NCBI GenBank assembly: GCA_009885795.1
Contig: VFKA01000005.1
Span: 84,205 to 148,204 of the forward strand
Length of the DNA stretch: 64,000 nucleotides
Direction: 5' to 3'
Source: Rhodospirillales bacterium
GTDB taxonomy: Bacteria > Pseudomonadota > Alphaproteobacteria > Dongiales > Dongiaceae
Shown in pieces: positions 15,799 through 25,594 of this stretch. The notes beneath the pieces were generated by a model. That model searched no databases. It was given only the letters and a program-made list of their open reading frames with translations, and was not told the origin of the DNA. Positions within the stretch are counted from its first letter, which is position 1, and each line of letters begins with the position of its first letter. Position numbers and translations under genes: made by a program.

Positions 15799-17061
15799 TC
15801 AAGGCGGCCCGGCGAAGACCAGGCTGGCGTTGGTGCCGCCGAAGCCGAAGGAATTGGAGAGGACGTAGCGCACCTTCCGCTTCTTGGTTTGCTTGGCCAC
15901 GAGATCGATGTCGCAGCCCGGCGATGGATTGTCGAGATTGAGCGTCGGCGGACAGGCGCCGTCGCGGATCGCCAGCAGCGAAAAGATCGCCTCGACGCTG
16001 CCGGCGGCGCCCAGCAGATGGCCGACCGAGGATTTGGTCGACGACATGGACACCGTGTCGGCCGCCGGCCCGAACAGGCGCTTCACGGCGTTCAACTCGA
16101 TTTCGTCGCCCAGCGGCGTCGAGGTGCCATGGGCGTTGATGTAGTCGATATCCCCGGGCGCGAGATTGGCGCGCTTCAAGGCCGCGCGCATGGCGCGAAA
16201 CGCGCCGCCGCCATCCTCCGCCGGCGCGGTGATGTGATAGGCGTCGCCCGACATGCCATAGCCGATGACCTCGCCATGAATGCGCGCGCCGCGTTTCCTG
16301 GCGTGTTCCAATTCCTCCAGCACCACGATTCCGGAACCCTCGCCCATGACGAAGCCGTCGCGATCCTTGTCCCATGGCCGCGACGCGCGCTCCGGCGTGT
16401 CGTTGAATCCCGTGGAGAGCGCGCGGGCCGCGGCGAATCCCGCGACGCCGATGCGGCTCACCGTCGCCTCGGTGCCCCCGGCGACCATCACGTCGGCATC
16501 CTCGAGCGCGATCAGGCGCGCGGCGTCGCCGATGGCGTGGGCGCCGGTGGCGCAGGCCGTCACCACCGCGTGGTTCGGCCCCTTGAAGCCGAAGCGGATC
16601 GAGACATGGCCGGAGGCGAGATTGATGAGACAGGCCGGGATGAAGAACGGCGTGACCCGGCGCGGACCCCGTTCCTTCAGCGTAATCGCCGTGTCCTCGA
16701 TCCCTTGCAAGCCGCCGATGCCCGACCCGATCATCACCCCGGTGCGCTCGAGGTCCTCGGACTCCTTCGGTGCCCAGCCCGAATCCCTGACCGCCTCCAC
16801 CGCGGCCGCGATCGCATAGAGGATGAAGGTATCCATCTTGCGCTGGTCCTTGGGCGGCAAGTACTCGTTGGCATTGAAGCCGCCGCTGGCGCTCTCGCCC
16901 GGCGGCACCTGGCCCGCGATCTTGCACGGCAGGTCCGACACGTCGAAACTCTGGATGCCGCGTATCCCGGACTCGCCGGCCAGCAGCCGCCGCCACACAT
17001 GCTCGACGCCCACGCCCAGCGGCGTGACCAGGCCCATGCCGGTGATGACGACGCGTCTCAT
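15799..17061 (-). CDS. fabF: 3-oxoacyl-[acyl-carrier-protein] synthase II
   Basis: A 420-residue beta-ketoacyl-ACP synthase II, which elongates acyl-ACP with malonyl-ACP. The Cys-His-His triad is visible: cysteine in TACATGAHAIGDA near residue 170, histidine in NAHGTSTPLGD near 310 and histidine in KSSVGHLLGAAGS near 347. It starts at MRRVVITGMGLVTPLG (17061); a ten-residue in-frame extension upstream is unnecessary. acpP lies 61 bases upstream on the same strand. Confidence 0.97.
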   Translation of the reverse strand: MRRVVITGMGLVTPLGVGVEHVWRRLLAGESGIRGIQSFDVSDLPCKIAGQVPPGESASGGFNANEYLPPKDQRKMDTFILYAIAAAVEAVRDSGWAPKESEDLERTGVMIGSGIGGLQGIEDTAITLKERGPRRVTPFFIPACLINLASGHVSIRFGFKGPNHAVVTACATGAHAIGDAARLIALEDADVMVAGGTEATVSRIGVAGFAAARALSTGFNDTPERASRPWDKDRDGFVMGEGSGIVVLEELEHARKRGARIHGEVIGYGMSGDAYHITAPAEDGGGAFRAMRAALKRANLAPGDIDYINAHGTSTPLGDEIELNAVKRLFGPAADTVSMSSTKSSVGHLLGAAGSVEAIFSLLAIRDGACPPTLNLDNPSPGCDIDLVAKQTKKRKVRYVLSNSFGFGGTNASLVFAGPP

Positions 17062-17122
17062 GGCGAAAGTCGGATCGGATGGTCGCGGCACGGCATACGG
17101 AATCGGGCGGCCGCCACGATGA

Positions 17123-17356
17123 TCAGGTCTTCGATTCGATGAACGCGATCGCGTCCTTGACGGTTTGGATCTTCTCGGCGGCGTCGTCTGGAATCTCGCA
17201 GCCGAACTCTTCCTCGAACGCCATCACCAGCTCGACCGTGTCGAGGCTGTCGGCGCCCAAATCGTCGATGAAGCTCGCGCTCTCGGTCACCTTCGATTCG
17301 TCGACGCCGAGATGCTCGACGACGATTTTCTTCACACGAACGGCGATGTCACTCAT
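17123..17356 (-). CDS. acpP: Acyl carrier protein
   Basis: A 77-residue acidic acyl carrier protein. The phosphopantetheine-bearing serine is in the [12 protein letters not shown] motif near residue 37, and the rest ([29 protein letters not shown]) is canonical. It carries growing acyl chains for the Fab enzymes encoded on both sides. The cysteine in FGCEIPDD is a small departure from many ACPs. Confidence 0.98.
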   Translation of the reverse strand: MSDIAVRVKKIVVEHLGVDESKVTESASFIDDLGADSLDTVELVMAFEEEFGCEIPDDAAEKIQTVKDAIAFIESKT

Positions 17357-17486
17357 TGGTCCAATTCCTTAACTGCGACGACGGACAAAGGCTGCAAGGC
17401 GCCACTTTAGGCCCCACGGGGCGGCGCGGTGCTTAACACGATTTTCCCGTGCTGACCAGCGCCACGCCCGCGACCGCCCAAGGCGC

Positions 17487-18224
17487 TCATATCATGGCCA
17501 TTCCGCCATTCACATGCAAGGTCTGGCCGGTCACGTAAGCCGCCTCCGGGCTGGCGAGAAAGGCGACGCAGGCCGCGACGTCGCCGGGCGAGCCCATCCG
17601 GCCCATCGGGATGGCCTGGGTCAGCCGCTCGCGCTGTTCGGGTTTCAGGGCATCGGTCATCGGCGTCTCGATAAACCCCGGCGCGACGCAGTTCACCGTG
17701 ATCGAGCGCGAGGCGACTTCCGCCGCCAGCGCCTTCGACATGCCGATAAGCCCGGCCTTCGCCGCGGCATAGTTGACCTGGCCGGCGTTGCCGGTCACGC
17801 CCACCACCGACGTGATAGCGATGATCCGGCCCCAGCGCTGTTTCATCATGCCCCGCAGGCAAGCCCGCGCCAGTCGAAACGCGGCGGTCAGGTTCAGGTT
17901 GAGTACCGCCTCCCAGTCCTCGTCCTTCATGCGGATCGCCAGCATGTCGCGGGTGATGCCGGCGTTGTTGACGAGAACATCGACCCGCCCCATGGCGGCC
18001 TCGGCGGCCTTGGCCAGCGCATCGGGCGCATCGGCCCGCGCCAGGTCGGCCGGCAGGACGTGGCAACGTGGCCCAAGCTCCGAGCTAAGCGCCTCCAGGG
18101 CGGCAAGGCGCGTCCCGCTCAAGCCCAGCACCGCGCCCTGGCCGTGCAGCCCGCGCGCGATCGCCGCGCCGATGGCCCCCGAAGCGCCCGTCACCAGGGC
18201 CGTCTTGCCAGCGAGATCGAACAT
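17487..18224 (-). CDS. fabG: 3-oxoacyl-[acyl-carrier-protein] reductase
   Basis: A 245-residue NADPH-dependent beta-ketoacyl-ACP reductase of the SDR fold. It has the cofactor motif TGASGAIGAAIA at residues 13-24, NNAGITRD near 88, the catalytic Tyr-Lys in NYAAAKAGLIGMSK near 152 and the C-terminal VNGGMAMI typical of FabG. It sits between fabD and acpP. The 130-base gap before acpP could hold a separate acpP promoter. Confidence 0.96.
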   Translation of the reverse strand: MFDLAGKTALVTGASGAIGAAIARGLHGQGAVLGLSGTRLAALEALSSELGPRCHVLPADLARADAPDALAKAAEAAMGRVDVLVNNAGITRDMLAIRMKDEDWEAVLNLNLTAAFRLARACLRGMMKQRWGRIIAITSVVGVTGNAGQVNYAAAKAGLIGMSKALAAEVASRSITVNCVAPGFIETPMTDALKPEQRERLTQAIPMGRMGSPGDVAACVAFLASPEAAYVTGQTLHVNGGMAMI

Positions 18225-18246
18225 CGCCTTCCTCCGCGTATTGACT

Positions 18247-18299
18247 GCAAACGACCTCGTCCTGAGGAGCCAAGCGTCTCGAAGGACGAGGTCGTTTGC
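18247..18299. repeat. Palindromic repeat between fabD and fabG
   Basis: Perfect 17-base inverted arms (18247-18263 and 18283-18299) surround a 19-base loop that itself carries GAGGAGC and GTCTCGA of the recurrent repeat family. It lies in the fabD-fabG gap and would form a stable hairpin in their mRNA. Confidence 0.9.
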
Positions 18300-18323
18300 C
18301 GGAATCCCCTATCGGCAATCCAT

Positions 18324-19268
18324 TTACAACAACTTCAGCACGGCCTCGATGTCGGCCGGCGCGCCGACAGCCGCCGCCTCCAGATCGCGGTCGATGCGGC
18401 GCGCGAGCGAGGTCAGCACCTTGCCGGCGCCGAGCTCGACCAGCCTGGTGACGCCTTCGTCCTTCATGAAGAGGACGCTCTCGCGCCAGCGCACCCGCGA
18501 CGTCACCTGCTGCACCAGCAGCGCGCGGATCGTGTCCGGGATCGACACCGCGCGCGCGGTCACATTGGCGACCAGCGGCACGGACGGCGGCGCGACATGG
18601 GTTTCTGCCAGCGCCGCCTCCATGACCTTGGCGGCCGGCGCCATCAGGGCGCAGTGGAAGGGCGCGCTCACCGGCAGCATGACGCAGCGCTTGGCGCCCT
18701 TTTCGGTCGCCAGCGCCATCGCCCTCTCGACCGCCGCGAGGTGGCCGCTGACGACGACCTGCCCCGGCGCATTGTCGTTGGCCGCCTCGCACACGGAGCC
18801 CTCGACCGCCGCAGCCACCGCGATCGCCTCGACGTCGGCGAGATCGAGCCCCAGCAATGCCGCCATGGCCCCCTCGCCCACCGGCACGGCCTCCTGCATG
18901 GCCTGACCCCGCCGCTTCAGCAGCCGGGCCGCGTCGCCCAAGGTAAAGGCGCCCGCCGCGGCAAGCGCCGAATATTCGCCGAGCGAATGACCGGCGACGA
19001 AACTCGCCTTGTCGGCGAGCCTGATGCCGCCCTCCGCGGCCAGCACCCGCGCCACGGCCAGGCTGACCGCCATCAGCGCCGGTTGCGCGTTCTCGGTCAG
19101 AGTCAACTCGTCCTGCGGCCCCTCGAACATGAGCCGCGTCAACCGCTGCTCAAGGGAATGGTCGACCTCCTCGAACACCTCGCGCGCCGCCGGGAATGCG
19201 TCGGCGAGCGCCTGTCCCATGCCGACCGCCTGGGAGCCCTGTCCGGGGAATACGAACGCGACCGACAT
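18324..19268 (-). CDS. fabD: Malonyl-CoA:ACP transacylase
   Basis: A 314-residue FabD, which loads malonate from CoA onto ACP. It has the family N-terminus AFVFPGQGSQAVGMG, the nucleophile serine in GHSLGEYSALAA near residue 94, arginine in the QAMQEAVP region, and the active histidine in VSAPFHCALM near 205. It is the first gene of the minus-strand fatty-acid block. The 285 bases upstream separate it from the divergent rpsF operon. Confidence 0.97.
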   Translation of the reverse strand: MSVAFVFPGQGSQAVGMGQALADAFPAAREVFEEVDHSLEQRLTRLMFEGPQDELTLTENAQPALMAVSLAVARVLAAEGGIRLADKASFVAGHSLGEYSALAAAGAFTLGDAARLLKRRGQAMQEAVPVGEGAMAALLGLDLADVEAIAVAAAVEGSVCEAANDNAPGQVVVSGHLAAVERAMALATEKGAKRCVMLPVSAPFHCALMAPAAKVMEAALAETHVAPPSVPLVANVTARAVSIPDTIRALLVQQVTSRVRWRESVLFMKDEGVTRLVELGAGKVLTSLARRIDRDLEAAAVGAPADIEAVLKLL

Positions 19269-19402
19269 GTTGTTGCGTCCTTGATGGACTTTAGTCTTGG
19301 GCCCAGGGTCGGGGCACCGCGAAGGCCGGCATTGAGGACAGGCCGCTAAGGTATGTCAAGGCGGCTAGGCCCGGGGCTGGCGATCAGCCACCCCTAACAT
19401 CC

Positions 19403-19430
19403 TTGCGGCGCCAATGCTTATGTGTATAGT
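19403..19430 (+). promoter_or_regulatory. Candidate promoter of the rpsF-rpsR-rplI operon
   Basis: TTGCGG at 19403-19408 and TATAGT at 19425-19430 are 16 bases apart and point toward rpsF, leaving a leader of about 115 bases. Many bacteria carry an S6-S18 autoregulatory leader here. GC-rich stem segments are present in the leader, but the structure was not confirmed. Confidence 0.35.
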
Positions 19431-19553
19431 GCACCGCCTTACATAACTCCTTGCCGGCGTCCTTCGTGGCGTCGGCTGATGGTCCGGGCGGCTGATGCGG
19501 CAAGTTCTGTTTGCCCCAGCGCCGGGCCGCTTTAAGCCGAAGGGAGCGTCTTT

Positions 19554-20015
19554 ATGCCGTTCTACGAGAACATTTTCATTGCGCGCCAGGACGTCTCGTC
19601 CGCCCAGGTCGAGGCGCTCGCCGACATCTTCGCCAACATCGTCGGCGAGCAGGGCGGCAAGGTCACCAAACGCGAGCACTGGGGCCTCAAGAATCTCGCC
19701 TACCGCATCAACAAGAATCGCAAGGGCCACTACGTGCTCTTCAACATCGACGCGCCTTCGGCGGCGGTGAAGGAGATGGAGCGCAACATGGGTATCAACG
19801 AGGATGTCCTGCGCTTTCTCACCGTTCGCGTGGAGGAATTGGAGGAGATCCCATCGGCCATGCTCCAGTCGCGCCAGCGCGACCGTGATGGGGCCCCGCG
19901 CGAAGGCGGTCGCGGCGGCGGGCGCGACGATCGCGATCGCTTCCGGCGCGACCGCCCCGATCGGGGCAGCGAACCGGTTGTGGACGCCGAGCCGAAACCC
20001 GCGGGAGAAGCGTGA
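19554..20015 (+). CDS. rpsF: 30S ribosomal protein S6
   Basis: A 153-residue S6 with the conserved [13 protein letters not shown] start, [19 protein letters not shown] near residue 43 and [12 protein letters not shown] near 85. A C-terminal tail rich in Arg, Asp and Gly (about residues 105-153) extends beyond the core. It binds 16S rRNA with S18. An AGGGAG site lies upstream of the ATG. Its stop shares a base with the rpsR start (TGATG). Confidence 0.97.
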   Translation: MPFYENIFIARQDVSSAQVEALADIFANIVGEQGGKVTKREHWGLKNLAYRINKNRKGHYVLFNIDAPSAAVKEMERNMGINEDVLRFLTVRVEELEEIPSAMLQSRQRDRDGAPREGGRGGGRDDRDRFRRDRPDRGSEPVVDAEPKPAGEA

Positions 20016-20281
20016 TGGAAGACATCGATGGCGGCCGCGGCGGTGACAAGCCGGCGGGGCGTCGGCCCTTCTTTCGCCGGCGCAAGACCTGCCCCTTCAG
20101 CGGCGCGCAGGCCCCGAAGATCGACTACAAGGACGTGAAGCTGCTTCAGCGCTTCATCTCCGAGCGCGGCAAGATGGTGCCAAGCCGCATCACCGCGGTT
20201 TCGGCCGGCAAGCAGCGCCTGCTTTCCCAGGCGATCAAGCGGGCGCGCTTTCTCGCCCTGCTGCCCTACCTGATCAAGTAG
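20015..20281 (+). CDS. rpsR: 30S ribosomal protein S18
   Basis: An 88-residue S18 with the core motif [19 protein letters not shown] and [16 protein letters not shown], ending [10 protein letters not shown]. The ATG at 20015 overlaps the rpsF stop; an in-frame GTG one codon earlier is also possible. It is the partner of S6 on the 30S platform and is cotranscribed with rpsF and rplI. Confidence 0.97.
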   Translation: MEDIDGGRGGDKPAGRRPFFRRRKTCPFSGAQAPKIDYKDVKLLQRFISERGKMVPSRITAVSAGKQRLLSQAIKRARFLALLPYLIK

Positions 20282-20292
20282 GAGGCCCTCCC

Positions 20293-20889
20293 ATGCAAAT
20301 CATCCTGCTCGAGCGCATCGAAAAACTCGGCCAGATGGGCGACGTGGTCAACGTCAAGCCCGGCTACGCCCGCAACTTTCTGCTGCCCCGGCGCAAGGCG
20401 CTGCGCGCCACCGAGGACAACATCAAGCGCTTCGCCGAGCAGCGCTCCCATCTCGAGGCCGCGAACCTCGAGCGCCGCCAGGAGGCCGAGGCCATTTCCG
20501 GGCGCGTCAATGGGCTTAGCGTGGTGCTGGTGCGCCAGGCCGGCGAAACCGGCCAGCTCTACGGCTCGGTCAGTCCCCGCGACATCGCCGATGCCGTCAC
20601 CGCGGCCGGCGTCACCATCACCCGCCAGCAGGTGCTGCTCGACCGGCCGATCAAAGTGCTGGGGCTTCACGGCGTGCGGGTGGCGCTTCACCCCGAGGTC
20701 ATCGTCTCGGTCACGGCCAATGTCGCCAAGTCGCCGGAAGAGGCCGAATTGCAGGCCAAGGCCGGCGGCTATGTTCCGGAGGCGCCCGCCGCCGCGGCGA
20801 ACCTCGACGAGCTGCTGAAGGAAGCCGACGCCAAGCTGGCGGAATCGGACGTGGCGCCGGCCGAGGAAAGCCCGCCGCCCCAGGCCTAG
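20293..20889 (+). CDS. rplI: 50S ribosomal protein L9
   Basis: A 198-residue L9. The N-terminal rRNA-binding domain shows [19 protein letters not shown] and [14 protein letters not shown]. The long connecting helix and C-terminal domain follow ([16 protein letters not shown], near residue 85). A C-terminal extension rich in Ala, Pro and Glu (about 155-198) is longer than in E. coli (149 residues), as is common in alphaproteobacteria. It begins eleven bases after rpsR with GGAGG upstream. Confidence 0.97.
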   Translation: MQIILLERIEKLGQMGDVVNVKPGYARNFLLPRRKALRATEDNIKRFAEQRSHLEAANLERRQEAEAISGRVNGLSVVLVRQAGETGQLYGSVSPRDIADAVTAAGVTITRQQVLLDRPIKVLGLHGVRVALHPEVIVSVTANVAKSPEEAELQAKAGGYVPEAPAAAANLDELLKEADAKLAESDVAPAEESPPPQA

Positions 20890-20987
20890 CGCGGTAGCCA
20901 CGCTTCGGCCGGTAGACATCGGCGCCGGTTTTGCTAGTGTCGCGGCGGATTTCGGCATTCATTCGGCTCACCCCTCGGCTGTCCGGC

Positions 20988-22217
20988 ATGCTCGCTTCTT
21001 ACCTGTTTCGGAGTCTGATAAAGGAAGGCGCCCTCGTCATCATCGATGCCGACGGCAAGCGCCACGTGTTCGAAGGCGCGCCCGGGCCGCGGGTCACACT
21101 GCGCCTGCATGACCGGTCCCTGCACCACCGCCTGCTGCTCAATCCGAAGCTGGCCGTGGGCGAGGGCTACATGGAGGGCACGCTCACCGTCGAGGATGGC
21201 GCCGACATCTACACGTTCCTCGAACTGGCGGCGCGCAATATCACGGCCTTCGAGCGGCATCCCTATCAGAAGCTGCAGAACGCGCTCGCGCACACACTAA
21301 AGGCGATCCACACCTATAACCCGGTACACCGGGCACGAAAGAACGTCGCCCATCACTACGACCTGTCCGGCGCGCTCTATGACCTCTTCCTCGACCGCGA
21401 CCGGCAGTATTCCTGCGCGTATTTCAACGAAGCGGGCGAGAGCCTCGAAGCCGCTCAAGGAAACAAGAAGCTGCACCTGGCGGCCAAGCTGTTGCTGGAT
21501 CCCGGCCAGAAAGTACTCGATATCGGCAGCGGCTGGGGCGGGCTGGCGCTCTATCTGGCCCGGCTTGCCGGGGTCGATGTCACCGGCATCACGCTGTCGA
21601 CCGAACAGCAGAAGGTGTCGGCCGAGCGCGCCGGCGAGGCCGGCCTTGGCGAACGGGTCCGCTTCCACCTGCGCGATTATCGCCAGCAGACCGGCCGTTT
21701 CGACCGCATCGTGTCGGTCGGCATGTTCGAGCATGTCGGCACCGGCCACTATCGCGAGTTTTTCGCCAAGGTCAGGGAGCTGCTCACCGAGGATGGCGTG
21801 ATGCTGCTGCATTCCATCGGCCGCATGGACCCGCCGGGCGGCACCAATCCATGGCTGCGCAAGTACATCTTTCCCGGCGGCTACACGCCGGCGCTCTCGG
21901 AGGTTCTGGCCGCGGTCGAGGACGAGGGGCTGTGGGTCACCGACATCGAGATTTTGCGCCTGCACTATGCCGAGACCTTGCGCGAATGGCGCCGGCGTTT
22001 TAACGCCAATCGCCTCGCCATCAAGGAAATCTATGACGAGCGGTTCTGCCGCATGTGGGAGTTCTATCTCGCCGGCTCCGAGGTGGCGTTCCGCCACATG
22101 GGGCAGATGGTGTTCCAGATGCAACTCGCGCGCCGGCAAGACGCCGTGCCGCTGACGCGCGATTACATGATCGACTTCGAACGCGCCCACCGGCAACGCG
22201 CCATCCTGGCGGCCTAG
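20988..22217 (+). CDS. cfa: Cyclopropane-fatty-acyl-phospholipid synthase
   Basis: A 409-residue CFA synthase, which adds a methylene from SAM to unsaturated acyl chains of membrane phospholipids. The N-terminal lipid-binding part (about 1-110) is followed by the VAHHYDLSGALYDLFLD block and SAM motif I VLDIGSGWGGLALYLA near residue 178. VSVGMFEHVGTGHY and YIFPGGYTPAL are also typical. ATG 20988 gives the usual length; a 19-residue extension to 20931 lacks family similarity. No partner gene; dnaB follows after a repeat. Confidence 0.93.
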   Translation: MLASYLFRSLIKEGALVIIDADGKRHVFEGAPGPRVTLRLHDRSLHHRLLLNPKLAVGEGYMEGTLTVEDGADIYTFLELAARNITAFERHPYQKLQNALAHTLKAIHTYNPVHRARKNVAHHYDLSGALYDLFLDRDRQYSCAYFNEAGESLEAAQGNKKLHLAAKLLLDPGQKVLDIGSGWGGLALYLARLAGVDVTGITLSTEQQKVSAERAGEAGLGERVRFHLRDYRQQTGRFDRIVSVGMFEHVGTGHYREFFAKVRELLTEDGVMLLHSIGRMDPPGGTNPWLRKYIFPGGYTPALSEVLAAVEDEGLWVTDIEILRLHYAETLREWRRRFNANRLAIKEIYDERFCRMWEFYLAGSEVAFRHMGQMVFQMQLARRQDAVPLTRDYMIDFERAHRQRAILAA

Positions 22218-22256
22218 CAATCGGACGGTGCGCTCTCATGCTTCGAAAAAAGAACA

Positions 22257-22299
22257 CCTCGCCCTGAGGAGCGAGCGAAGCGAGCGTCTCGAAGGGCGG
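22257..22299. repeat. CCTGAGGAGC/GTCTCGAAG palindromic repeat
   Basis: One unit, CCTCGCCCTGAGGAGCGAGCG followed by its inverse ending GTCTCGAAGGGCGG, lies between the CFA synthase gene and dnaB. It is the same family as at 11971, 14641, 18247, 30206 and 52744. Confidence 0.85.
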
Positions 22300-22434
22300 C
22301 TTGCGTGGTACGCATTCGCGATTCCGAGAACTAGACCGCGATTTGCGGCCGCGCGGGCGACTTGTCCCCGCGATTCTACTTTCCCCCACTATGAAGCGCT
22401 TGTGGCGTGGCCGGGCAATGCTACGGTTTCGGGC

Positions 22435-23943
22435 ATGGAACCGATTCGAACCACCGGCAATGTCACGCCCTTGCGTCCCGGCGAAGCGCCCGGCCCGCGC
22501 ATCCCGCCGCACAATTACGAAGTCGAGCAGGCGCTGCTTGGCGCGGTCCTCGCCAACAACCTCGTCTTCGACAAGGTTGGCGAGTTCCTTCGCCCCGAGC
22601 ATTTCGCCGATGCGCTGCACGGCCGCATCTTCGAGGCCGCGGGCAAATTGATTCAGCGCGGCCAGATCGCCAACTTCCTGACGCTGAAGAATCTGTTCGA
22701 CCAGGATCCGGCGTTGGCCGAAGTCGGGGGCGCCCAGTACCTGGCGCGGCTCGCCTCCTCGCTCGTCAGCCTCATCAACGCCGAGGATTACGGCCACGCG
22801 GTGCATGACCTGCACCTGCGCCGCCACCTCATCGGGCTCGGCGAGGACATCGTCAACAAGGCCTTCGATCACGACGTCGATCAACCGGCCCGCGACCAGA
22901 TCGAAGTGGCCGAGCAGCGCCTTTACCAGCTTGCCGAAACCGGCTTGAGCGAAGCCGTGCTGATGCCGCTGTCGGGCGCGCTCGCCAAGGCCATCGCCAT
23001 GGCGGAAGCCGCGCACAAGCGCTCCAGTCACATCACCGGCGTCACCACCGGACTCATCGACCTCGACAAGAAGCTGGGCGGGCTGCACCCCTCGGACCTC
23101 GTCATCATCGCCGGCCGGCCGGGCATGGGCAAGACGGCGCTTGCCACCAACATCGCCTTCAGCGCCGCCAATGCCTATAAAGAGGACCGTGACGAGGGCG
23201 GCGCCAAGGTCGCCTTTTTCTCGCTCGAAATGTCATCCGAACAGCTGGCGACCCGCATTCTCGCCGAGCGCACCGGGGTTTCCTCGGACCGCATCCGGCG
23301 CGGCGAGGTCCGCGACGAGGATTTCGTCAAGTTCGTCTCGGCGGCGCAGGATTTAGAACGCCTGCCGCTCTTCATCGACGATACGCCGGCGCTGAGCGTG
23401 CCGGCGCTGCGCACCCGGGCGCGGCGCCTCAAGCGCCAGCACGGGCTCGGGCTCATCGTCATCGACTACCTTCAGCTCATGCGCACGGCCGGCGAAAACC
23501 GCTTCGACAACCGTGTGCAGGAGGTGAGCGAGATTACCCGCGGCCTCAAGGCCATCGCCAAGGAGCTTAGCGTGCCGGTGCTGGCGCTCTCGCAGCTTTC
23601 GCGCGCGGTCGAGCAGCGCGACGACAAGCGCCCGCAACTGTCGGACTTACGCGAATCCGGCTCCATCGAGCAGGACGCCGACGTGGTGATGTTCATCTTC
23701 CGCGAGGAGTACTACCACACCCGCAAGGAGCCCAAGCAGCACGAGGACGAGACCGAAGACAAATTCCGCCAGCGTTACGACCGCTGGCAGGCGAAGGGCG
23801 AAGACGTCCACAACATGGCCGATCTCGACATCGCCAAGCAGCGCCACGGGCCGACCGGCACGGTCCCGCTCTTCTTCGACGCCCAGGTGACCCGGTTCGG
23901 CAATCTGGATCGCGACCGCCGGAACGACGGCCGAGCGGATTGA
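22435..23943 (+). CDS. dnaB: Replicative DNA helicase DnaB
   Basis: A 502-residue hexameric replicative helicase. The N-terminal primase-interacting domain begins PPHNYEVEQALLGAVL near residue 22. The RecA-like motor has Walker A AGRPGMGKTALA near 225, FFSLEMSSEQLATRI (H1a/H2 region), LIVIDYLQLM as Walker B and the ESGSIEQDADVVMF motif. No intein interrupts the motor. ATG 22435 gives the standard N-terminus; the open frame upstream runs through the repeat and is not coding. Confidence 0.96.
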   Translation: MEPIRTTGNVTPLRPGEAPGPRIPPHNYEVEQALLGAVLANNLVFDKVGEFLRPEHFADALHGRIFEAAGKLIQRGQIANFLTLKNLFDQDPALAEVGGAQYLARLASSLVSLINAEDYGHAVHDLHLRRHLIGLGEDIVNKAFDHDVDQPARDQIEVAEQRLYQLAETGLSEAVLMPLSGALAKAIAMAEAAHKRSSHITGVTTGLIDLDKKLGGLHPSDLVIIAGRPGMGKTALATNIAFSAANAYKEDRDEGGAKVAFFSLEMSSEQLATRILAERTGVSSDRIRRGEVRDEDFVKFVSAAQDLERLPLFIDDTPALSVPALRTRARRLKRQHGLGLIVIDYLQLMRTAGENRFDNRVQEVSEITRGLKAIAKELSVPVLALSQLSRAVEQRDDKRPQLSDLRESGSIEQDADVVMFIFREEYYHTRKEPKQHEDETEDKFRQRYDRWQAKGEDVHNMADLDIAKQRHGPTGTVPLFFDAQVTRFGNLDRDRRNDGRAD

Positions 23944-24041
23944 CCGGCGGCCCGGACGCCCCTCGTTGACGCCCTGGGGGGCGTTCGCTATACGGTCTCA
24001 AATCCCCTCACGATGGCCGCCGGCACCCTGGCACCCCCCCT

Positions 24042-24818
24042 ATGATTCATTTTCCGCAGCTCATCGGCCGCACGGTCCTCGCCGGTTTGACGACGGCCGG
24101 GCGCCTCTCGATTTTCACCGTGGTCGCGCTTATCCACTGTGTGCGACCGCCCTTCTACCCGCGCCTGATCTTACGCCAAATGATCGAGATCGGTTACTAC
24201 TCGCTCCCGGTAGTAGGGCTGACCGCGATTTTCACCGGCATGGTGCTGGCGCTTCAGAGCCATACCGGCTTCTCGCGGTTCGAGGCCGAAGCGGCGATCC
24301 CGAACGTCGTCGTCATTTCGATCACGCGCGAACTGGGGCCGGTGCTGGCCGCCCTCATGGTCGCGGGGCGCGTCGGCGCCGCCATGGCGGCCGAGATCGG
24401 CACCATGCGTGTCACCGAGCAGATCGACGCGCTCACGACGCTTTCCACCAACCCGATGAAATATCTCGTGGCGCCGCGGCTTATCGCCGCCCTCGTCATG
24501 CTCCCCTGCCTCGTCTTGGTCGCCGATATCATCGGGGTCTTGGGCGGTTATCTCGTCTCCACCTACAAGCTGGGGCTGAACCCCGGCAACTACTTGCGCA
24601 ACACTTGGGAATTCCTCGAACCCATCGATGTCACGTCCGGCCTGGTCAAGGCGGCGGTGTTCGGCTTCATCGTGGCGCTGCTTGGCTGCTACAATGGCTA
24701 CTATTCTAAGGGCGGCGCGCAGGGCGTGGGCGCCGCCACGACCAGCGCCGTCGTGGGGGCCTCGATCCTCATCCTCGCTTCCGACTACATCGTCACCGAG
24801 CTGTTCTTCTCGCGATGA
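24042..24818 (+). CDS. mlaE: MlaE-family ABC transporter permease
   Basis: A 258-residue inner-membrane permease of the MlaE/YrbE family, which moves phospholipids between the membranes. It has five to six hydrophobic segments and the MlaE block TRELGPVLAALMVAGRVGAAMAAEIGTM split across residues 85-115. MRVTEQIDAL and GGAQGVGAATTSAVV are typical. The stop overlaps the ATPase gene start by four bases (ATGA). The MlaD partner is not in this operon as visible here. Confidence 0.93.
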   Translation: MIHFPQLIGRTVLAGLTTAGRLSIFTVVALIHCVRPPFYPRLILRQMIEIGYYSLPVVGLTAIFTGMVLALQSHTGFSRFEAEAAIPNVVVISITRELGPVLAALMVAGRVGAAMAAEIGTMRVTEQIDALTTLSTNPMKYLVAPRLIAALVMLPCLVLVADIIGVLGGYLVSTYKLGLNPGNYLRNTWEFLEPIDVTSGLVKAAVFGFIVALLGCYNGYYSKGGAQGVGAATTSAVVGASILILASDYIVTELFFSR

Positions 24819-25594
24819 CCGAGGCCGCGCCCAAGATCGCCATCCGCGATCTCCATAAGGCCTTCGGCGACAAGAAAGTGCTGAACGGCATCGACCTCGA
24901 CGTCGGAATCGGCGAATCGCTGGTCGTCATCGGCGGTTCGGGCACGGGCAAGTCGGTCATGATCAAATGCGTGCTTGGCATCGTCGAACCGGACAGCGGC
25001 TCGATCAAGGTCGACGGCGAGGAAGTGGTCGGCATGCCGGCGCGCGAGCGCGAGCGGGTGTTGAGCAAGTTCGGCATGCTGTTCCAAGGCGGCGCTCTCT
25101 TCGACAGCTTGTCCGTCTGGGAAAACGTCGCCTTCGGCCTCGTCGCCGGCAAGGGCATGGGCCGGATCGAGGCCAAGGAGATCGCGCTCAGGAAATTGGG
25201 CGCCGTCGGCCTCGGCCCGGAGGTGGGCGAGCTGTCGCCGGCCGAGCTTTCCGGCGGCATGCAGAAGCGCGTGGCGCTGGCCCGCGCCATCGCCACCGAG
25301 CCGGAGATCATCTTCTTCGACGAGCCGACCACCGGCCTCGATCCGATCATGGGCGATGTCATCAACGATCTCGTCAAGAAATGCGTGCAGGCGCTGGGCG
25401 CGACCGCGCTTTCAATCACGCATGACATGGCGAGCGTGCGGCGCATCGCCGATCGCGTCGCCATGATCTACAACGGCCGAATCATCTGGAACGGCTCGGT
25501 GAAGGACATCGACCGCTCCGGCAACGATCACGTCGACCAGTTCATCCACGGCCGCGCCGAGGGACCGATCAAGATGCCGATCAGGCCCCTGTGA
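24815..25594 (+). CDS. mlaF: MlaF-family ABC transporter ATP-binding protein
   Basis: A 259-residue ATPase for the adjacent MlaE permease. It has Walker A GGSGTGKSVMIK near residue 41, the Q-loop FQGGALFDSLSVWENVAF, signature ELSGGMQKRVALARAIA near 148 and Walker B IIFFDEPTTGLDP. It overlaps mlaE upstream (ATGA) and radA downstream (GTGA). The chain mlaE-mlaF-radA-cvpA-purF therefore has nearly no gaps. Confidence 0.94.
   Translation: MTEAAPKIAIRDLHKAFGDKKVLNGIDLDVGIGESLVVIGGSGTGKSVMIKCVLGIVEPDSGSIKVDGEEVVGMPARERERVLSKFGMLFQGGALFDSLSVWENVAFGLVAGKGMGRIEAKEIALRKLGAVGLGPEVGELSPAELSGGMQKRVALARAIATEPEIIFFDEPTTGLDPIMGDVINDLVKKCVQALGATALSITHDMASVRRIADRVAMIYNGRIIWNGSVKDIDRSGNDHVDQFIHGRAEGPIKMPIRPL

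Noticed and set aside
22435..23943. Intein in dnaB
   Set aside because: The motor motifs are contiguous and the length is normal.
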